NCBI GenBank assembly: GCA_030490835.1
Contig: CM059972.1
Location: 46,665,452-46,729,451, forward strand
Length of the DNA stretch: 64,000 nt
Direction of reading: 5' to 3'
Origin: Annona cherimola
Taxonomy: Eukaryota > Streptophyta > Magnoliopsida > Magnoliales > Annonaceae
In this document: in pieces, positions 29,629 to 41,245 of the stretch
Layout of the letters: every line of letters starts with the position of its first letter
How positions within the stretch are numbered: position 1 is the first letter of the stretch
Position numbers and translations under genes: made by a program
The notes under the pieces: model-generated
Told to the model about the DNA's origin: nothing
What the model saw: only the letters and a program-made list of their open reading frames with translations
Databases searched by the model: none

Positions 29629-30279
29629 TTAGGAAAATGAAAAAATAAAAAAAAATTATTGCCTTAAGAATGTTGGGGCACAGACTTGAAAATAAAGAGA
29701 AAATTTAAGGAAAGTGAAAATTATATAAACCAAAATAGGTTACTCTTCCAGGCGTGTTACAATTGTCACTTTCCTTAAGGCAATATTTGCACCCTCACAG
29801 TTGTTTAGAGTTATAGCAATTTGCCCCCAGGATACAAAGAGAGTACCTAGTCTAGAATGGAAATAGCCTCCCTTCTAGATTCCAAATACTTGAAAATACA
29901 CAGGCTTTGAATGGAATAAAAAAGCAAGTAAGAAATATTCACTTAGAATTTGAGAACACAAGTGAACCACAGAAGCTGGTGAGCCAAAAATCGGTGTGTT
30001 TTTTCAAGCAAAATGAGACACATATATAGGCTGTGATTTTACGTTTCAAAAACAAAAATTTATTTCAAATGAAAACGCTGAAAAACGTGTCAGCGTCAAA
30101 CGGCTGAGCTTGAAATGGCTGAGCGTTGAAACGGCTGAAACATTGAAAAACAGTTATTTTATTAATGAAAATTTCAACATGAGCAACCTTGAAGCTCATC
30201 TCTAATTTTGAATGAATGAAGCTTCATCTTCACAGTCAAATCAATTCCAGAATACAGGAGATTAATCTGATAAACAACA
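29629..30279 (-). mobile_element. Putative 5' LTR / leader of the copia element
   Basis: The stretch lies upstream of gag on the minus strand. It contains a TATA-like ctatatatg near 30,020-30,030, followed by a transcribed-leader-like segment and a direct run into gag. A possible LTR start TGTTG is at 30279. I could not find a clear primer-binding site (TGGTATCAGAGC type) or a second LTR, so the boundaries are guesses. A 17/18-bp inverted repeat lies inside (29705-29722 with 29761-29778), nested with attgccttaa/ttaaggcaat (29658-29667 and 29775-29784). Confidence 0.45.
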
Positions 30280-30389
30280 GAACAAAGTTACAATAGCAGG
30301 AGGCAACTATTAACCAATGTGCAGAGAGTAGTGAATCTGCTAATATAGCAACGTTAAATTGGCGTATATACAATTATCTAATGTTAAAC

Positions 30390-30711
30390 AGGATATGAAA
30401 ATAGACTAAAATGAGAAGTCAATAGATAATAAAATGAAGGAAAAAAGACTTAGGTGGTTTGGACATGTTAAATGGATGCCTAAAATGGCTCCAGTTAGAA
30501 CAGCTGAGTTTATTGATGTAGAAGGCTTTAAGAGAATGAGAGAAAAATGCAGAAAAACATGTATAGAAGTAATTAAATGGGATATGAAAATGTTAAAAAT
30601 TACCAAAAATTTAGTTTATAATTGTCAAGAATGGCGAATGGCACAATAGAATCCATGCAACTAACCTCATATGGGTGGAAAACGGCCGATGATGATGATG
30701 ATGATGATGAT
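30390..30711 (+). mobile_element. RTE-type LINE, 3' terminal fragment
   Basis: The plus strand encodes the C-terminal end of an RTE-clade reverse transcriptase. It includes the typical RLRWFGHV motif at about 30,452-30,475, a K/R-rich segment, and the closing EWR motif just before a stop at 30647. The element ends in (GAT)8 at 30688-30711; a short GAT/TGA tail instead of poly(A) is characteristic of plant RTE LINEs. Upstream the frame is broken and the element is truncated. No target-site duplication is evident. Confidence 0.85.
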
Positions 30712-31331
30712 ACACAACCATCTCATAATGTCCCAAAACAATGTGATCGACAGTTTGACCTAGCCATATGGAACCAACCAAACTTTCAACCAATTTAAGG
30801 ATGGTTAATTCAAATTTTGGAATGTTCAGCCCAACCTATGTCAAGTTGGTAGGCTTTCAGTTTGTGTTAGCCCAACTTGTCACCTAATAACCCACCTTGA
30901 AGGTCAAATTAAAAACAAACAAAGGAAAGAAAGAAAAACATCTGGTATTCTCAGCTCCATTGCACAATAGAGGAATCAATTAAACCATAAGTTACCCAAA
31001 ATTTTCCCCAAATTAATACTTGAAAAAACACAAGGGTCCACATTTTTCAGCTAGTTTGATTATAAAAGAGACAAGAAGCTTCATTCTTACACATGATGTT
31101 CTACTTGTACTCATTCAAAACTCATCCTTTCGACTATTTTTCTTTATTATTGAAAGATTGCATAAATATCACAATTATTTTATATATTTTTAAGCTGTTG
31201 TCAACACATTTTCAACCTGTAGCCTAATTCAGCCACATGCACCACCAATCCTTTGGCCAAGATAAATAACTACTTGGATGGGATGGGGATGGAATGAACA
31301 TAGGATTGAACCTCCCATTTCTCAAAAACAC
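30712..31331. other. Intergenic, no gene recognised
   Basis: AT-rich sequence between the LINE fragment and the first MITE. It contains CCCAACCT/AGTTGG-type short motifs at 30,828-30,895 that resemble decayed transposon ends, but nothing assignable. Confidence 0.6.
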
Positions 31332-31334
31332 TTA

Positions 31335-31623
31335 GGGTGTGTTTGGTTTTAAATAAAACTTCTCATTTAAAACTTTTCAATCTAAAACTTTTCACTTTTC
31401 ACTACTCAATTTTTTAATTATTTGTTCACATCTTCCTATACAAACTACTCTCTTTTTCAATCATTTCTACACAATTATCCATGCAACTAACTTATTTATT
31501 TTAACTTTATTCTCTTTATTTCTCATCATTACCACTGTCATATCACATCATTTTATCTCATTTTAACAACTTTTATACTAAAAAATTTTCATTTAAAAGT
31601 TTTAATACTTCCCAAACACACCC
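31335..31623 (-). mobile_element. Tourist-like MITE (PIF/Harbinger type), copy 1
   Basis: A 289-bp element with terminal inverted repeats gggtgtgtttgg / cccaaacacaccc, flanked by a TTA direct repeat (31332-31334 and 31624-31626). A 3-bp TTA/TAA duplication is the PIF/Harbinger signature. The interior is the reverse complement of the copies at 34109 and 49454 (for example the ATCACATCATTTT block corresponds to their AAATGATGTGAT block), so all three belong to one family. Confidence 0.88.
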
Positions 31624-31626
31624 TTA

Positions 31627-34105
31627 TCTCATTCCTAAATAACAACCTGCTTTTCCTATTTCCCATACAACTTTTCCAATTACCATGCAACTTTGCTTAT
31701 TCCCAACATATAACAACAATTTTTCCATCCCTCATCTTCATCCCATCATCATCCAATCAAAGTCTTGAACAGGCTTACTAAATAAAGATCATGAGTGATT
31801 TGTTAGATTAATAAAGGTTTATTTCATTCACATGAATCAATAAAGCACTAAAACATGAATAAAATACATTGGTTGATCCTTATTCATTTTTCCTATGTCA
31901 GTCCATACATCTATTATAAATGATCAAAATTTCACTAAGATATTTATAACATAATCAATATATCTTATGTCATAAAACTAACACCACCACAAACTTGAAA
32001 CATCAAAATTTTTGCAAAGGAAAAAAGATCTGAATTTTTTTTTGCAAATTTCATTTATGAGCTATGGAAAGGAAATGCATTTAGTTTTGGTGCGAGTGGA
32101 AGAAATTAATTTAAGAAACATGCATAAAAAATCAGCAAATTTCCAGAAATAAAATTGAGAAACAATATGTAAAAATCAAATATTATATAAAATTGAAACT
32201 TTTTTGTATGTTGCCAACCAGTCAGCCCCCATTTAGTATTTAAGACTGACCAACTATAATCTAGCCTAGTTGAGTGCACAGAGTTGACAATCCTGCTGCA
32301 TCATTTCCTCATTCTTCAATTTTTTGGCATGAGTGTCATGTCAATCTTATATTCCCAGATCACATGGTCATTATATTTATTCCTTGCTTGGCTGGACTCT
32401 CCCTTCTTTTGAGTCCAGTTAATCATGTCAAATTTCCCCTGTTTACCTTCTAAAGTACACATAGTCTGAGCTGAAAGCCCTGTAAGTAAAGAAATGCCCT
32501 TAATAAAATTAATGCTCAAGACCATGCTTTAATAATGATAAAACATGCTCATCAATAACACATGTTAGCTTAGATGAATACATGAGCTGTGAGAGCCTCC
32601 TGGCCATAGGGTCTTAGCCAGGCCACCTAAATAGAGTTATAGAGGGACTCAGCAATGGTTCATCAGAGCCATACAGCCTCCTCTAAATAGGGACTTAAGA
32701 CTAATCAAGGTATTGTGGTGCATGCCAATTAACACACATGGTTTGAGGAAACATGAATCATCAAAACAAATCTCATAAACACTAAGTGTGAGGATGTTTA
32801 ATTACATTCAAAATGATGTTCTACATGACTTTAATTCCCAAAATAAAGATTGTTCTTTAGCAGCAACTTATATTTCGTCTTCCAACTCTCAACTCATTTC
32901 CTTAACTAGCTTAGCACTTAGGACTAAGGCGCTATGAGCTTCTATTAGTTCTCTTTTATAGTAATGTCAAGGCCACCTTATCCAATTATGACTTAGCAAC
33001 ACAGCTGACGCCAATCTCATCTAACTAGGGTTACTAAATTGTCCCCAAATTTATATTAAACTTAAGCATGAGATTTAAATACACAGGTTCATCTTAACAT
33101 GAAAAGGGGAAAAAACATTTACAAAATTGTAGATACTACATTCCATGGGACATAGCTTCATTAGTTAAACAGATAAAGCATATCACTATCATTTTTATCA
33201 AAATAATGGGAGCTGACAAAGAACCAAAGTTGAATGAATCAGCCAACGATGAATGCGTAGGAGCAAATACAAAAAAATCACCCAATACTCAATTCACATG
33301 CATTTGTTATCTCTAATTAAATAGACTACAAATACAGAAAATGGAAGAAAACTATAGACAACCCGATTCTGCTAGGACATGAATAGATAAATCCTAACTC
33401 GCAGGAGGTCCAAACCAGAGTTCACTGTCTTGATAATATGGGTAATATTATTGCCAATAATATCCTTTCTTTACATGGGTGATAAAAGGATATAATGAAA
33501 AATGATATTCAAGGTTTCCAACGGTTTTGATATTATCGCAGATGAAATCAATAATATCTAAGAACATTACGATGAAAATTCGATTATATAGGTACAAAAT
33601 CGATGCACATGAAAGCAAGCTATGACATACAGCCAACCATCACAGAGCAAGATGAGTTTCACCCTTCCGCCAGAAGACCTGAATTTGCATCATTTTGGAA
33701 GAAAATGATTTTTGTGGTGTTCTAGCCATGAACAAAAATCCGTGCACATGGACCTATTTCGATCTAAACGATGCATCCATCTGTTGTCCTATATGACATG
33801 AAAAATATGTATAACTTTTATTCTTCTAAACTTTTATAATTCATATTTTTATATAAATTATACAATAAAATTTTATATGTTACGCTCACTTGGTAAGAAG
33901 AACCCAACAAGAACCCCTATTGTATAGATATTTAGATTGTGCTAAAATTTTATTTTGTAAATTTCTTTTTTTAGATGAACAAATTCACCTTTTGCTAAAG
34001 ATTATAAGCTTTTTGATTTATATTTTATATAAATTTGTAAAATAAAATGAATTTTATATATTTCTTATAACAAGACGCATGTTGCAAATACAATTTTGAA
34101 TCTAT
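31627..34105. other. Non-coding stretch, nothing recognised
   Basis: About 2.5 kb of AT-rich sequence. The short ORFs at 32,316-32,525 and 33,448-33,636 show no recognisable motif and no codon-usage contrast, and I treat them as chance. No tRNA-like or repeat structure was seen. Confidence 0.6.
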
Positions 34106-34108
34106 TAA

Positions 34109-34400
34109 GGTTGTGTTTGGTTGAAAATAAAACTTTTTGATAAAAAGTTTTCAGGGTAAAAGTTGTCAAGTTAATAGCAAAATGATGTGATATGGTCGGG
34201 GTAATGATAAGGTGTAAAGAGAACAAAGTTAAAATAAATAGGTAGTTGCATAGGTAGTTGTATGGAAATGATTGAAAAGTAAGATTGTTTGTATAAGAAA
34301 ATGTGAAAAAATAATCTAAAAATAGGGTAGTTATGAAGAGTGAAAAGTTTTAGATTAAAAAGTTTTGGTTGACATTTTTTATGTCCAACCAAACACACCC
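34109..34400 (+). mobile_element. Tourist-like MITE, copy 2
   Basis: A 292-bp element with TIRs ggttgtgtttggttg / caaccaaacacaccc, flanked by TAA (34106-34108 and 34401-34403). It has the same interior family and orientation as the copy at 49454-49734. Confidence 0.88.
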
Positions 34401-34403
34401 TAA

Positions 34404-34970
34404 AATTTTATTCTATAAAGCTATGCTTTAAGGTGGGTTAATATCTATTAGTTGGTTTTATAAATTCTAAATATTGTTATATATATTCTTAGTACAGTAT
34501 ATTTTTCGATTAATGGAAATTATGATATACAATGTAATAGTCTCATATATTTCTACTACACTAAATCTATGTATTAATTTAAGAGATGATACATGATATC
34601 AGAAACAGATTAAAATAGTACCTGCATGGTTCCCTGTACACACTGTTCCTAGGGAACAGTCCACTCACATCGGGGGCGCTACCAAATACACATAGGGTAG
34701 GGGTGTGGGGAGGGGGTACCCTATTCTAATCCACATTCTATAATTTAATATTACTGAGTTACACCCAATATATGTCCATGTGTCACTCAATAATAGTTTC
34801 TATGTAAATTGTTATATTCTAATTATGTTTTATACATTTTTAATATTTATATTTTAGATTTTTTATTTTATAAATTTCTCCCATAAAATCGATAATATCT
34901 CAAATAAAACAATTAAAATTAATAAAATTTGAGACAGTTTATAGGTTCAAAACAAAACTATAGAGTTCTT
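34404..34970. other. AT-rich non-coding sequence with a short dyad
   Basis: No gene is recognised. A perfect 8-bp inverted repeat with a 3-nt loop (actgttcc-tag-ggaacagt) lies at 34642-34660, next to a G-rich run (gggtaggggtgtggggaggggg) at about 34,695-34,717. Confidence 0.5.
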
Positions 34971-35088
34971 TTGAAAATCAAATCACAACTCAAAGAACAA
35001 AAGGTACACTGACAGAGAAGTTGAAATCTTAATTGCAAGTATTCATCATATGCAACCTTCCCTCCTACCCTAAATTATTTTGAGAATA
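34971..35088 (-). repeat. 158-bp-offset direct duplicate of the degraded VPS13-like exon
   Basis: 118 bp aligns with 35129-35246 at a constant offset of 158 (for example cagagaag at 35013 and 35171, caaag at 34991 and 35149, gagaataa at 35082 and 35240). It is clearly diverged, with no readable coding frame. Confidence 0.75.
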
Positions 35089-35128
35089 ATATGACTAGAA
35101 GCAAGCAGTTAATACACTATACTCAAGA

Positions 35129-35290
35129 ACTGAAGTTCAATCACGATTCAAAGGACAAAATGTATACGATCAGAGAAGTTGAGATCTTAATTGAAAATAT
35201 CAATCATAAGCAAACCTTTCCTCCTCCAGCAATTATTTCGAGAATAAGCCTTTCCCTAACAGTCACATGCTTCTTTTCTCCTATCTGCAC
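35129..35290 (-). pseudogene. Degraded VPS13-like exon
   Basis: The minus strand reads RLILEIIAGGGKV, matching the family's exon after the PH region, and then loses frame. A diverged direct duplicate of part of it lies at 34971-35088, offset by exactly 158 bp. Exon limits are uncertain. Confidence 0.55.
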
Positions 35291-35475
35291 TGCAATGAAG
35301 AAGCATGAACAAAAATTCTCCCAATCATTTGCTCTAGTGATTTCTAAACTTCAGTGGACAGAAAGAACACTAATCCATAATGACCTACGGTAAATCACAC
35401 ACTCCATCTACATGAACTATTCTCTCCTTTTATTGTACAAGAACTACAAAATAAAGCAGAAAGGAAGTAAATTAC

Positions 35476-35615
35476 CTTGCCATATATCAAAAGCTTTGTT
35501 TCTATTAGGGCACCACTAATCACAAGATCCATTTGCCTAGTTTATTGACCTGAGGATTTCTCTGCTCAGATACTTTATCACTTGATTCTTCCAGTATATC
35601 AACAGATGCAGGAGC
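35476..35615 (-). pseudogene. VPS13-like exon with internal frameshift
   Basis: Starts APASVDILEESSDKVSEQ in frame. It then needs a 1-bp shift near 35,530-35,540 to continue as DLVISGALIETKLLIYGK, the conserved end of the exon. Acceptor tgtag, donor gtaatt. Confidence 0.8.
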
Positions 35616-35732
35616 CTACATTTAATATTTCAAACTGAAATGAGAAACTAAAAAAAAAAGAAAAAGAAAAAACAGTCTAAGATAGAAACAGAGAGCAATA
35701 ACAATAATGAAGAATACAGGCAAACACAATAC

Positions 35733-35831
35733 AGAAGCTCTGTAAGTTGCTTGTGTCAATTGTTTAAACCACAAAGCCTTCTCCTCATCATCTTGAAACT
35801 CAACAATCCAAGTGTTTGAGGACTCCAATGC
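35733..35831 (-). pseudogene. VPS13-like PH-segment exon
   Basis: 99 bp, exactly 33 codons: ALESSNTWIVEFQDDEEKAL... to ATYRAS. This is the C-terminal helix of the PH-like domain (W and acidic residues conserved). Acceptor ttcag, donor gtattg. Confidence 0.86.
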
Positions 35832-36469
35832 CTGAAAATGAAAAATAAATAAAAATAAAAATTTTGGAACCAAATTGCATAAGGCCAGAGTACATCGGTC
35901 CTAATCAGCATTCAAATGTGAAGGAATTTATGAATACTGATCTTTGAAATCTCTCCAAAGCTAGCACTGAGACACCACAAAAAAATAGACTCAAAAGCAA
36001 ACACCAAGAGAACAAATTGACTATGTGACACATCAGCGAGTTCTACTGATTACAAACTAGAAAATGAATGCCACTATTCCCTACCAGCTTTGTAACAGCC
36101 TCACAATAAGCCTTCAACAGTTATTCAGGATCATCATTCCACAGCTGGTCTTTCAAATATTCGAGGCACAACTCAAACCAAAAAATAAGACTGAATAAAC
36201 AACATCGTATAAAATATGATGATAGATAATATATACCAGCATAATGACATTATCCAAATCGAATGCAAAGCATCAAACACACAAGTGTGACAAAAGCCTA
36301 AAACAGTTGACACAAAACGGAAATTCCTTTTTAACAACCAAAAAAAAAAAAAAAAAGTTTGCACCCAAGGCTTTCTAGATTCCACACAATTTATTTTGAA
36401 GAACTCAAAAAGGTTTGCATTAAAAAAGAAATTTATGGAACATCATCAATATAGCTAGTGTCCCTTTAC

Positions 36470-36566
36470 CTTCTGAATATCAAGACCCCGGAAACAAACA
36501 GCAACAGAAAATAGTGACCCGCCAACATTTGTCAGAGAAACTTCAAAAACTTGACGACCAGCCATG
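36470..36566 (-). pseudogene. VPS13-like PH-segment exon
   Basis: 97 bp. It reads MAGRQVFEVSLTNVGG to FRGLDIQK, open. Acceptor gcag, donor gtaaag. Confidence 0.84.
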
Positions 36567-36741
36567 CTGCCAAAAGAGCATCAAAACACATTAAGATACA
36601 TTTTAACAGTCTTCCAGACAAATGTTATTTAATATAATAAAAATATTAAATAATGATAATTTGATGATAACGGCAATTCAGCAATGACAACAATAATTGA
36701 AACATTCTACAGAGGAAGAACAAAACAGCATTTATTCATAC

Positions 36742-36851
36742 CTCAAACATCATTGATAACTTTGAGATGTCTCAGATTCCAAAACATAAAGATATACCCC
36801 AGATAACACAAGAACGCAAGGCTGCCACTCAGCTATAGAATTGCCAATTCC
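36742..36851 (-). pseudogene. VPS13-like PH-segment exon with premature TGA
   Basis: 110 bp. It reads GIGNSIAEWQPCVLVLSGVY, the start of the PH-like domain, then TGA at 36750-36752 in the position of an expected Arg (CGA to TGA would be a single CpG transition). Canonical splice sites are retained. Confidence 0.86.
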
Positions 36852-36937
36852 CTGCATCCACAAAATGGAAATAAATGACTCTAAATCACATTTCAATTCT
36901 TTTAGCAGTAATGTTCTTTTATAACATAAAAACATAC

Positions 36938-37165
36938 CCTCCAAACAAGAATTCTAGCACTGGAAGAAAGCTCTGCAGGATACCAAGACATTGCTACAGT
37001 TTCAGGATTGTCATTAACAGTGTGTTCAGCACTTTCCATTGTACTATAGAATAAAGTGATCAAATCTGAAATTCTTCAATATCTTTCAGGGGAAAAGTGA
37101 ACGCTAAGATTAGGAACTTGAATAGACACACGAGTTGACGGATAGCTTGGATGAGGGACCTTGAT
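36938..37165 (-). pseudogene. VPS13-like exon with premature TGA
   Basis: 228 bp, 76 codons, phase 0 at both ends. It begins IKVPHPSYPSTRVSIQVPN, a highly conserved VPS13 stretch. Codon 30 is TGA (37076-37078) where the family has a sense codon after the RY pair. The frame stays open afterwards through SWYPAELSSSARILVW. Confidence 0.86.
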
Positions 37166-37301
37166 CTTCAGAAAAAGGCAAGGAACGAATAAGCAGATTA
37201 CAGATTTGAACAAGGAAAAAAAAACGTAATTAGCCCATGAAAAATCACTAATATTATCTATCATATATGATAGTTATCATACAGATGGATGAGATACATA
37301 C

Positions 37302-37516
37302 CTGGTCAATAATGACAGACATCCCGCATCTATCAATAAGAGAACAGAAATTATCGCAAGCCGGAGAAAGCAAAGTCAGTTGCCCGTGAAAAATTGAAGG
37401 GAGCGAAGTGTTACTCCCACTGTCTGGACCAGCATCCATAAAAAAAGCAGCAAAGTCTCTCCCAGAAATATAAAAACGGGAATACAAACTCTGCCTTTGA
37501 TCATCCCGATGTCGTT
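37302..37516 (-). pseudogene. VPS13-like exon with doubtful 5' junction
   Basis: Encodes SLYSRFYISGRDFAAFF... and CSLIDRCGMSVIIDQ, strongly VPS13-like, with donor gtatgt. The natural acceptor (tgtag before 37516) puts the exon out of frame with the preceding exon by one base. An in-frame alternative acceptor (tattag before 37544) would leave an intron of only 51 nt and add ten residues. Confidence 0.8.
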
Positions 37517-37595
37517 CTACAATCAGACCTTCACATATAAGCAACTAATACTCAACCAAAATATGAAAAATATAATGATGAAAGAACCAGCTTAC

Positions 37596-37716
37596 GTTTG
37601 TGGTCAATGTAATATGACCAAAGTCTAAAAGGAAGTAACTACGACTAGCAGAGGATGCAGATCCCTTCATTGGAACCACCAGTTTTGGAGCATCCAAATC
37701 AATGTCAAGTGAAAAT
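37596..37716 (-). pseudogene. VPS13-like exon
   Basis: 121 bp. After completing the split Arg codon it reads FSLDIDLDAPKLVVPM... to LLDFGHITLTTN, ending in phase 0 before donor gtaagc. Conserved VPS13 motif (DIDLDAPK). Confidence 0.86.
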
Positions 37717-39938
37717 CTGAGGGACAGAGAGCAATGAAAATTTAAAGGAAACTCAGTCTCTAGTCTAAAGATCCTAAAATCTCAAACTTAAAAAATCAAC
37801 ATTTGAAGCATGATGGACCCATCCACATATCCTTATCAAGTGCAATTGGATGAAATACATAAATTCATGGACACCATAACACTTTTCCAATTGATATCTT
37901 CAGCTATTCCAGGACTATAAATATTTCTGTTCAATGTACCAACACCATGTCCACATATTGTCAAACTATGTAACTTGTTATGGTTGAAAAGAATTCCTAA
38001 AAGACTTTTAAAAGGCTGCGACAACCATTCTGTCGCGCATTTGTAATATTCTTACCTAAACACATTGTGTTCAACCATTTTGCCAATAAGAATATGGCAG
38101 GCAATGATATTTCAACATTTTTATCTTCAATAATTGAAAAAGATTAGCATCTAGCTTCAAAAAAACCTCTTTCAAAAGCCACATTCATATCTATCACTAG
38201 CAAGATAGGCATGATTGACATTTATTCTGCAACTCAACAAAGCTCTTGACAGAATTTTCAACATACTCCTCACATGACCATATAAGAGAAATATTCTTTT
38301 AGCAATTACCTATAAATAACTATTTGAATATGTGAAAAAGTGGGCATAGAATAAATGGTGTCGAAAGATAATGTAAACAATGTAACATGACACTAGCCAT
38401 AGAGTAAACAAAGACAGATGATATTAGTGATGAGTTAAATAAATAGAAAAGGCAAATAATTGGGAAATATAGGTTGATTACTAAAAAAATTGGACAATTA
38501 TGAAAAAAGTAAGATTGCTAGAAATAGTTGATATTTAAATGTTGCACCACATAAAATAATAGGGAAAGGGCATTGATAAAGGGAAAAGAAAATTTTCCAT
38601 CACCTTCTTACATGTATCCAAATGAATCCATGAATACTTTCCATCCATAAGTATAATCTTTCACCAATTTTCATGTTTTTTTTATTGCAGAACATGCAGT
38701 GAAGAATAGAAAAAAGAGGAAAGATCCTCTCAAAAGGAAGAAGGGAGAAAATTATAAGTAGTAAGAATCCTAGGGAAGATGAAAAAGAGCAACAAGCAGA
38801 TTTTGAAAGCTGAAAACACCAATTAATAATAGGAATCAGTAATCTTACACATGAACCAAGCATCTCTATTTATTAGAGGTAACTACTAAACTCTTAACTC
38901 ACGTGCAAGAAATTTTATAATCAGACTCAGTAGGGGGGAAAAAAAAACCAATCTACCACATACATCGACTTGATCCATGTCACTTAATGCACACATCAAA
39001 TCCAAAATGCAAATTACAATATCGAAAATCCCTAATAAAATTCCCCTCGATAAAATAAACAGCAATTTATGTTGGCCTCTTCATGCTCTGCATCATAAAA
39101 TGTTTAAGTTTTCATCTAGGTTGCAGTAGGTTGCAGACACTTGGAGCATACTTCTAGCTTAGGATGTTGCTTCCATTTTTATACAATTCTATCAACCAGA
39201 GTAGTTGTCATCGTCATATACATTCAAAAGGCAAATACATCAGATAAATGCATAACTACAATGATCAAAAGTAAAAACACAATTCAAACCCACCATATAA
39301 CAATCATAAGTTCCATTTCAACAATTAATATGATTCAAAAGTATCATTACATTTATGGTACAAGAGAAATTCAAGTTTATCATCAAAAAATAAGTCATTG
39401 ACTCGAACTCCAAAAAAGTTTTTTAAAAAATTACATATCTTCATCCACAAACATCCCATCACTCCAATATCAAAAAGAAGGATGGCAAGTTCTTTGTTAT
39501 TAGGGTGGTAAGTAGGCCCTAGATCCAATGCGCATCAACTATGCTTAGTATAATCTGAACAGAAAAAAAAATTAATTTTTTTAAATGAAGTCTTCAAAAC
39601 CTGTACGGGTAATTTGGCTATTGCAGGCATTGAACTTGTTCCCAGCCTGTCATCGGTATGAATTCAATGGCATACAACATGAGTGGATTTATAATTCCAA
39701 ACAGCAGCATATAAAATTTTAAATAAATTCAGTTAATTTGACAAAACAGCAGTGGCAAATTTTAATTCAGAGTTTGAAAATAACAGGCGCTCACTAAATT
39801 CTAAACGACAGATCCACAGCCTGCGCGTGCAACAGCAGCATGCTCTGGAGGTTAAAAAATTTAAACATGTTATTCATAAATAGGGGGCAGACTGACAACC
39901 AAACAAAGAAAGAATGGTTTTTGGTGGGGGTGTTTGTT

Positions 39939-39975
39939 GGGGGGGGGGGGGGCGGGGGGCGGGCTGTGTGTGTGT
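39939..39975 (+). repeat. G-run plus (GT)n tract
   Basis: 14 consecutive G, then C-G6-C-G3, followed by (TG)n up to about 39,976. It could form a G-quadruplex on the plus strand. It lies within the 3.2-kb intron of the VPS13-like pseudogene (37717-40882), which otherwise holds no recognisable exon. Confidence 0.8.
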
Positions 39976-40579
39976 GGAGGGTTTGGAATCCTATGTGATG
40001 TGCAAACAGGGGGCAGTGACTTACCACAGGAAGAACAAAAATATCCAACGCGATTCTTCCATGGGGGGCAGTGACAGAAGACCAAAGAAGGAAGAATAGC
40101 GTAAGAAGTGAAGAACATAGACATTTGAATAAAAGGATTAAACAAAATCAAAGAAAAGGGTGAGGAAGATGGGTCAGGGTCAGTGCCAGATAGAGAGGAG
40201 AAGAAGAAAACCAGTGTGTTGCACAGAACAGGGAAGAAGAACAAAAAGAATAAAAGAAACAAAACAAGAAGATAAATACCATCGGACGCAATAAGAAGCA
40301 GACAGACAGGAAAATCAGAAGCTCTTATTTTTTTCCCCTCAGACGAGCAGCAGCTGGAGCTTTTCAGGTTGTTTCCCCATAGACATTTTATTTTGAAATT
40401 TAAAATTAAATTTAAAAAAAAAAAGACAATAGCCTGTTTTCAGAAAGGCCCTCAAGCACACGCTTTGGGCTTGTCTGAAAGGCGCATGCCTGGAGGCACC
40501 TTTGTAAAGCCTTATGCCTTGATAGGCGCCACAGTTGCTCCTTGCTGAGCCTTGCGCCTAGGCACACCTTTGACAACTA

Positions 40580-40835
40580 TGGCTCAATGTCTTCATATCT
40601 TGTTTAATTACTTATATCCAATTTTAGCTCTCATTATTTTACTTTCCTCTATTTTAATAAACTCAACTCTCCTAAACAGTTTCATTTCAGGCCTCTGTTT
40701 AACATGCCAACACCACATTTGTTTGTTTGCCCTCATTTCATTACCTATCAGTTTAATCTTTTGATAATCTCAGATTATTTCATTTTAATTTTATCTTTTT
40801 TTGTTTCACCACTCATCCACATTAATATCTCATCA
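40580..40835 (-). mobile_element. RTE LINE 3' fragment inside a VPS13-like intron
   Basis: The reverse complement matches the C-terminal RTE region seen at 45,930-46,250 and 30,430-30,650: the same run from a FGHV-equivalent (here CWHV) through a RVEFIK-like segment. It has several stops, and both the terminal GAT tail and the 5' part are absent. The adjoining 40,430-40,579 carries AGGCGC/GCGCCT-type motifs typical of another dispersed plant repeat that I cannot classify. Confidence 0.68.
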
Positions 40836-40882
40836 AAATATATAATCAAGGAAAAGTGAATAATAATGACATAGAAACGAAC

Positions 40883-40950
40883 CTGCTTTGTTCCTCTAAC
40901 ACCAGTTGTAAATGCTCCTGGGCTCTGCGTGTCACCTTCTCTATCTTTAT
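40883..40950 (-). pseudogene. VPS13-like exon
   Basis: 68 bp encoding IKIEKVTRRAQEHLQL... up to EEQS, with the next Arg codon split over the following intron. Acceptor aacag, donor gttcgt. Confidence 0.83.
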
Positions 40951-41149
40951 CTGTTGAAATGCATAGACCAACATAAAATACGGACAATTTTTCAACCCAA
41001 AACTAAAAATGAAATCAAAATAGAAAAACTTTGGAACCCCTATCAGCAATATAGCATGTAACTTAATATAGACATTTTAAAATGAAGGCCAACATGTACT
41101 GTAACAGAAGGCCATTAGTCAAATTGACATTATGCCACATTCTTATTAC

Positions 41150-41245
41150 CTGCAACGCGGTTGCGGTCTCCAATGCAACAGTAGGGCTAACAGCATTACT
41201 CCTCTTTAGAAACTCTAAAAATCGATCAATACTCTCCATTAAGAC
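41150..41245 (-). pseudogene. VPS13-like exon
   Basis: 96 bp, 32 codons, phase 0 at both ends, from VLMESIDRFLEF to ALETATALQ. Acceptor tatag, donor gtaata. Well conserved and open. Confidence 0.85.

Noticed and set aside
34642..34660. actgttcc-tag-ggaacagt dyad as a regulatory operator
   Set aside because: An isolated 8-bp dyad with no adjacent gene; chance or a transposon end is as likely.
39870..40262. 130-residue minus-strand ORF with a proline-rich run
   Set aside because: It comes from the G-run and purine-rich tract in an intron; no motif, low complexity.
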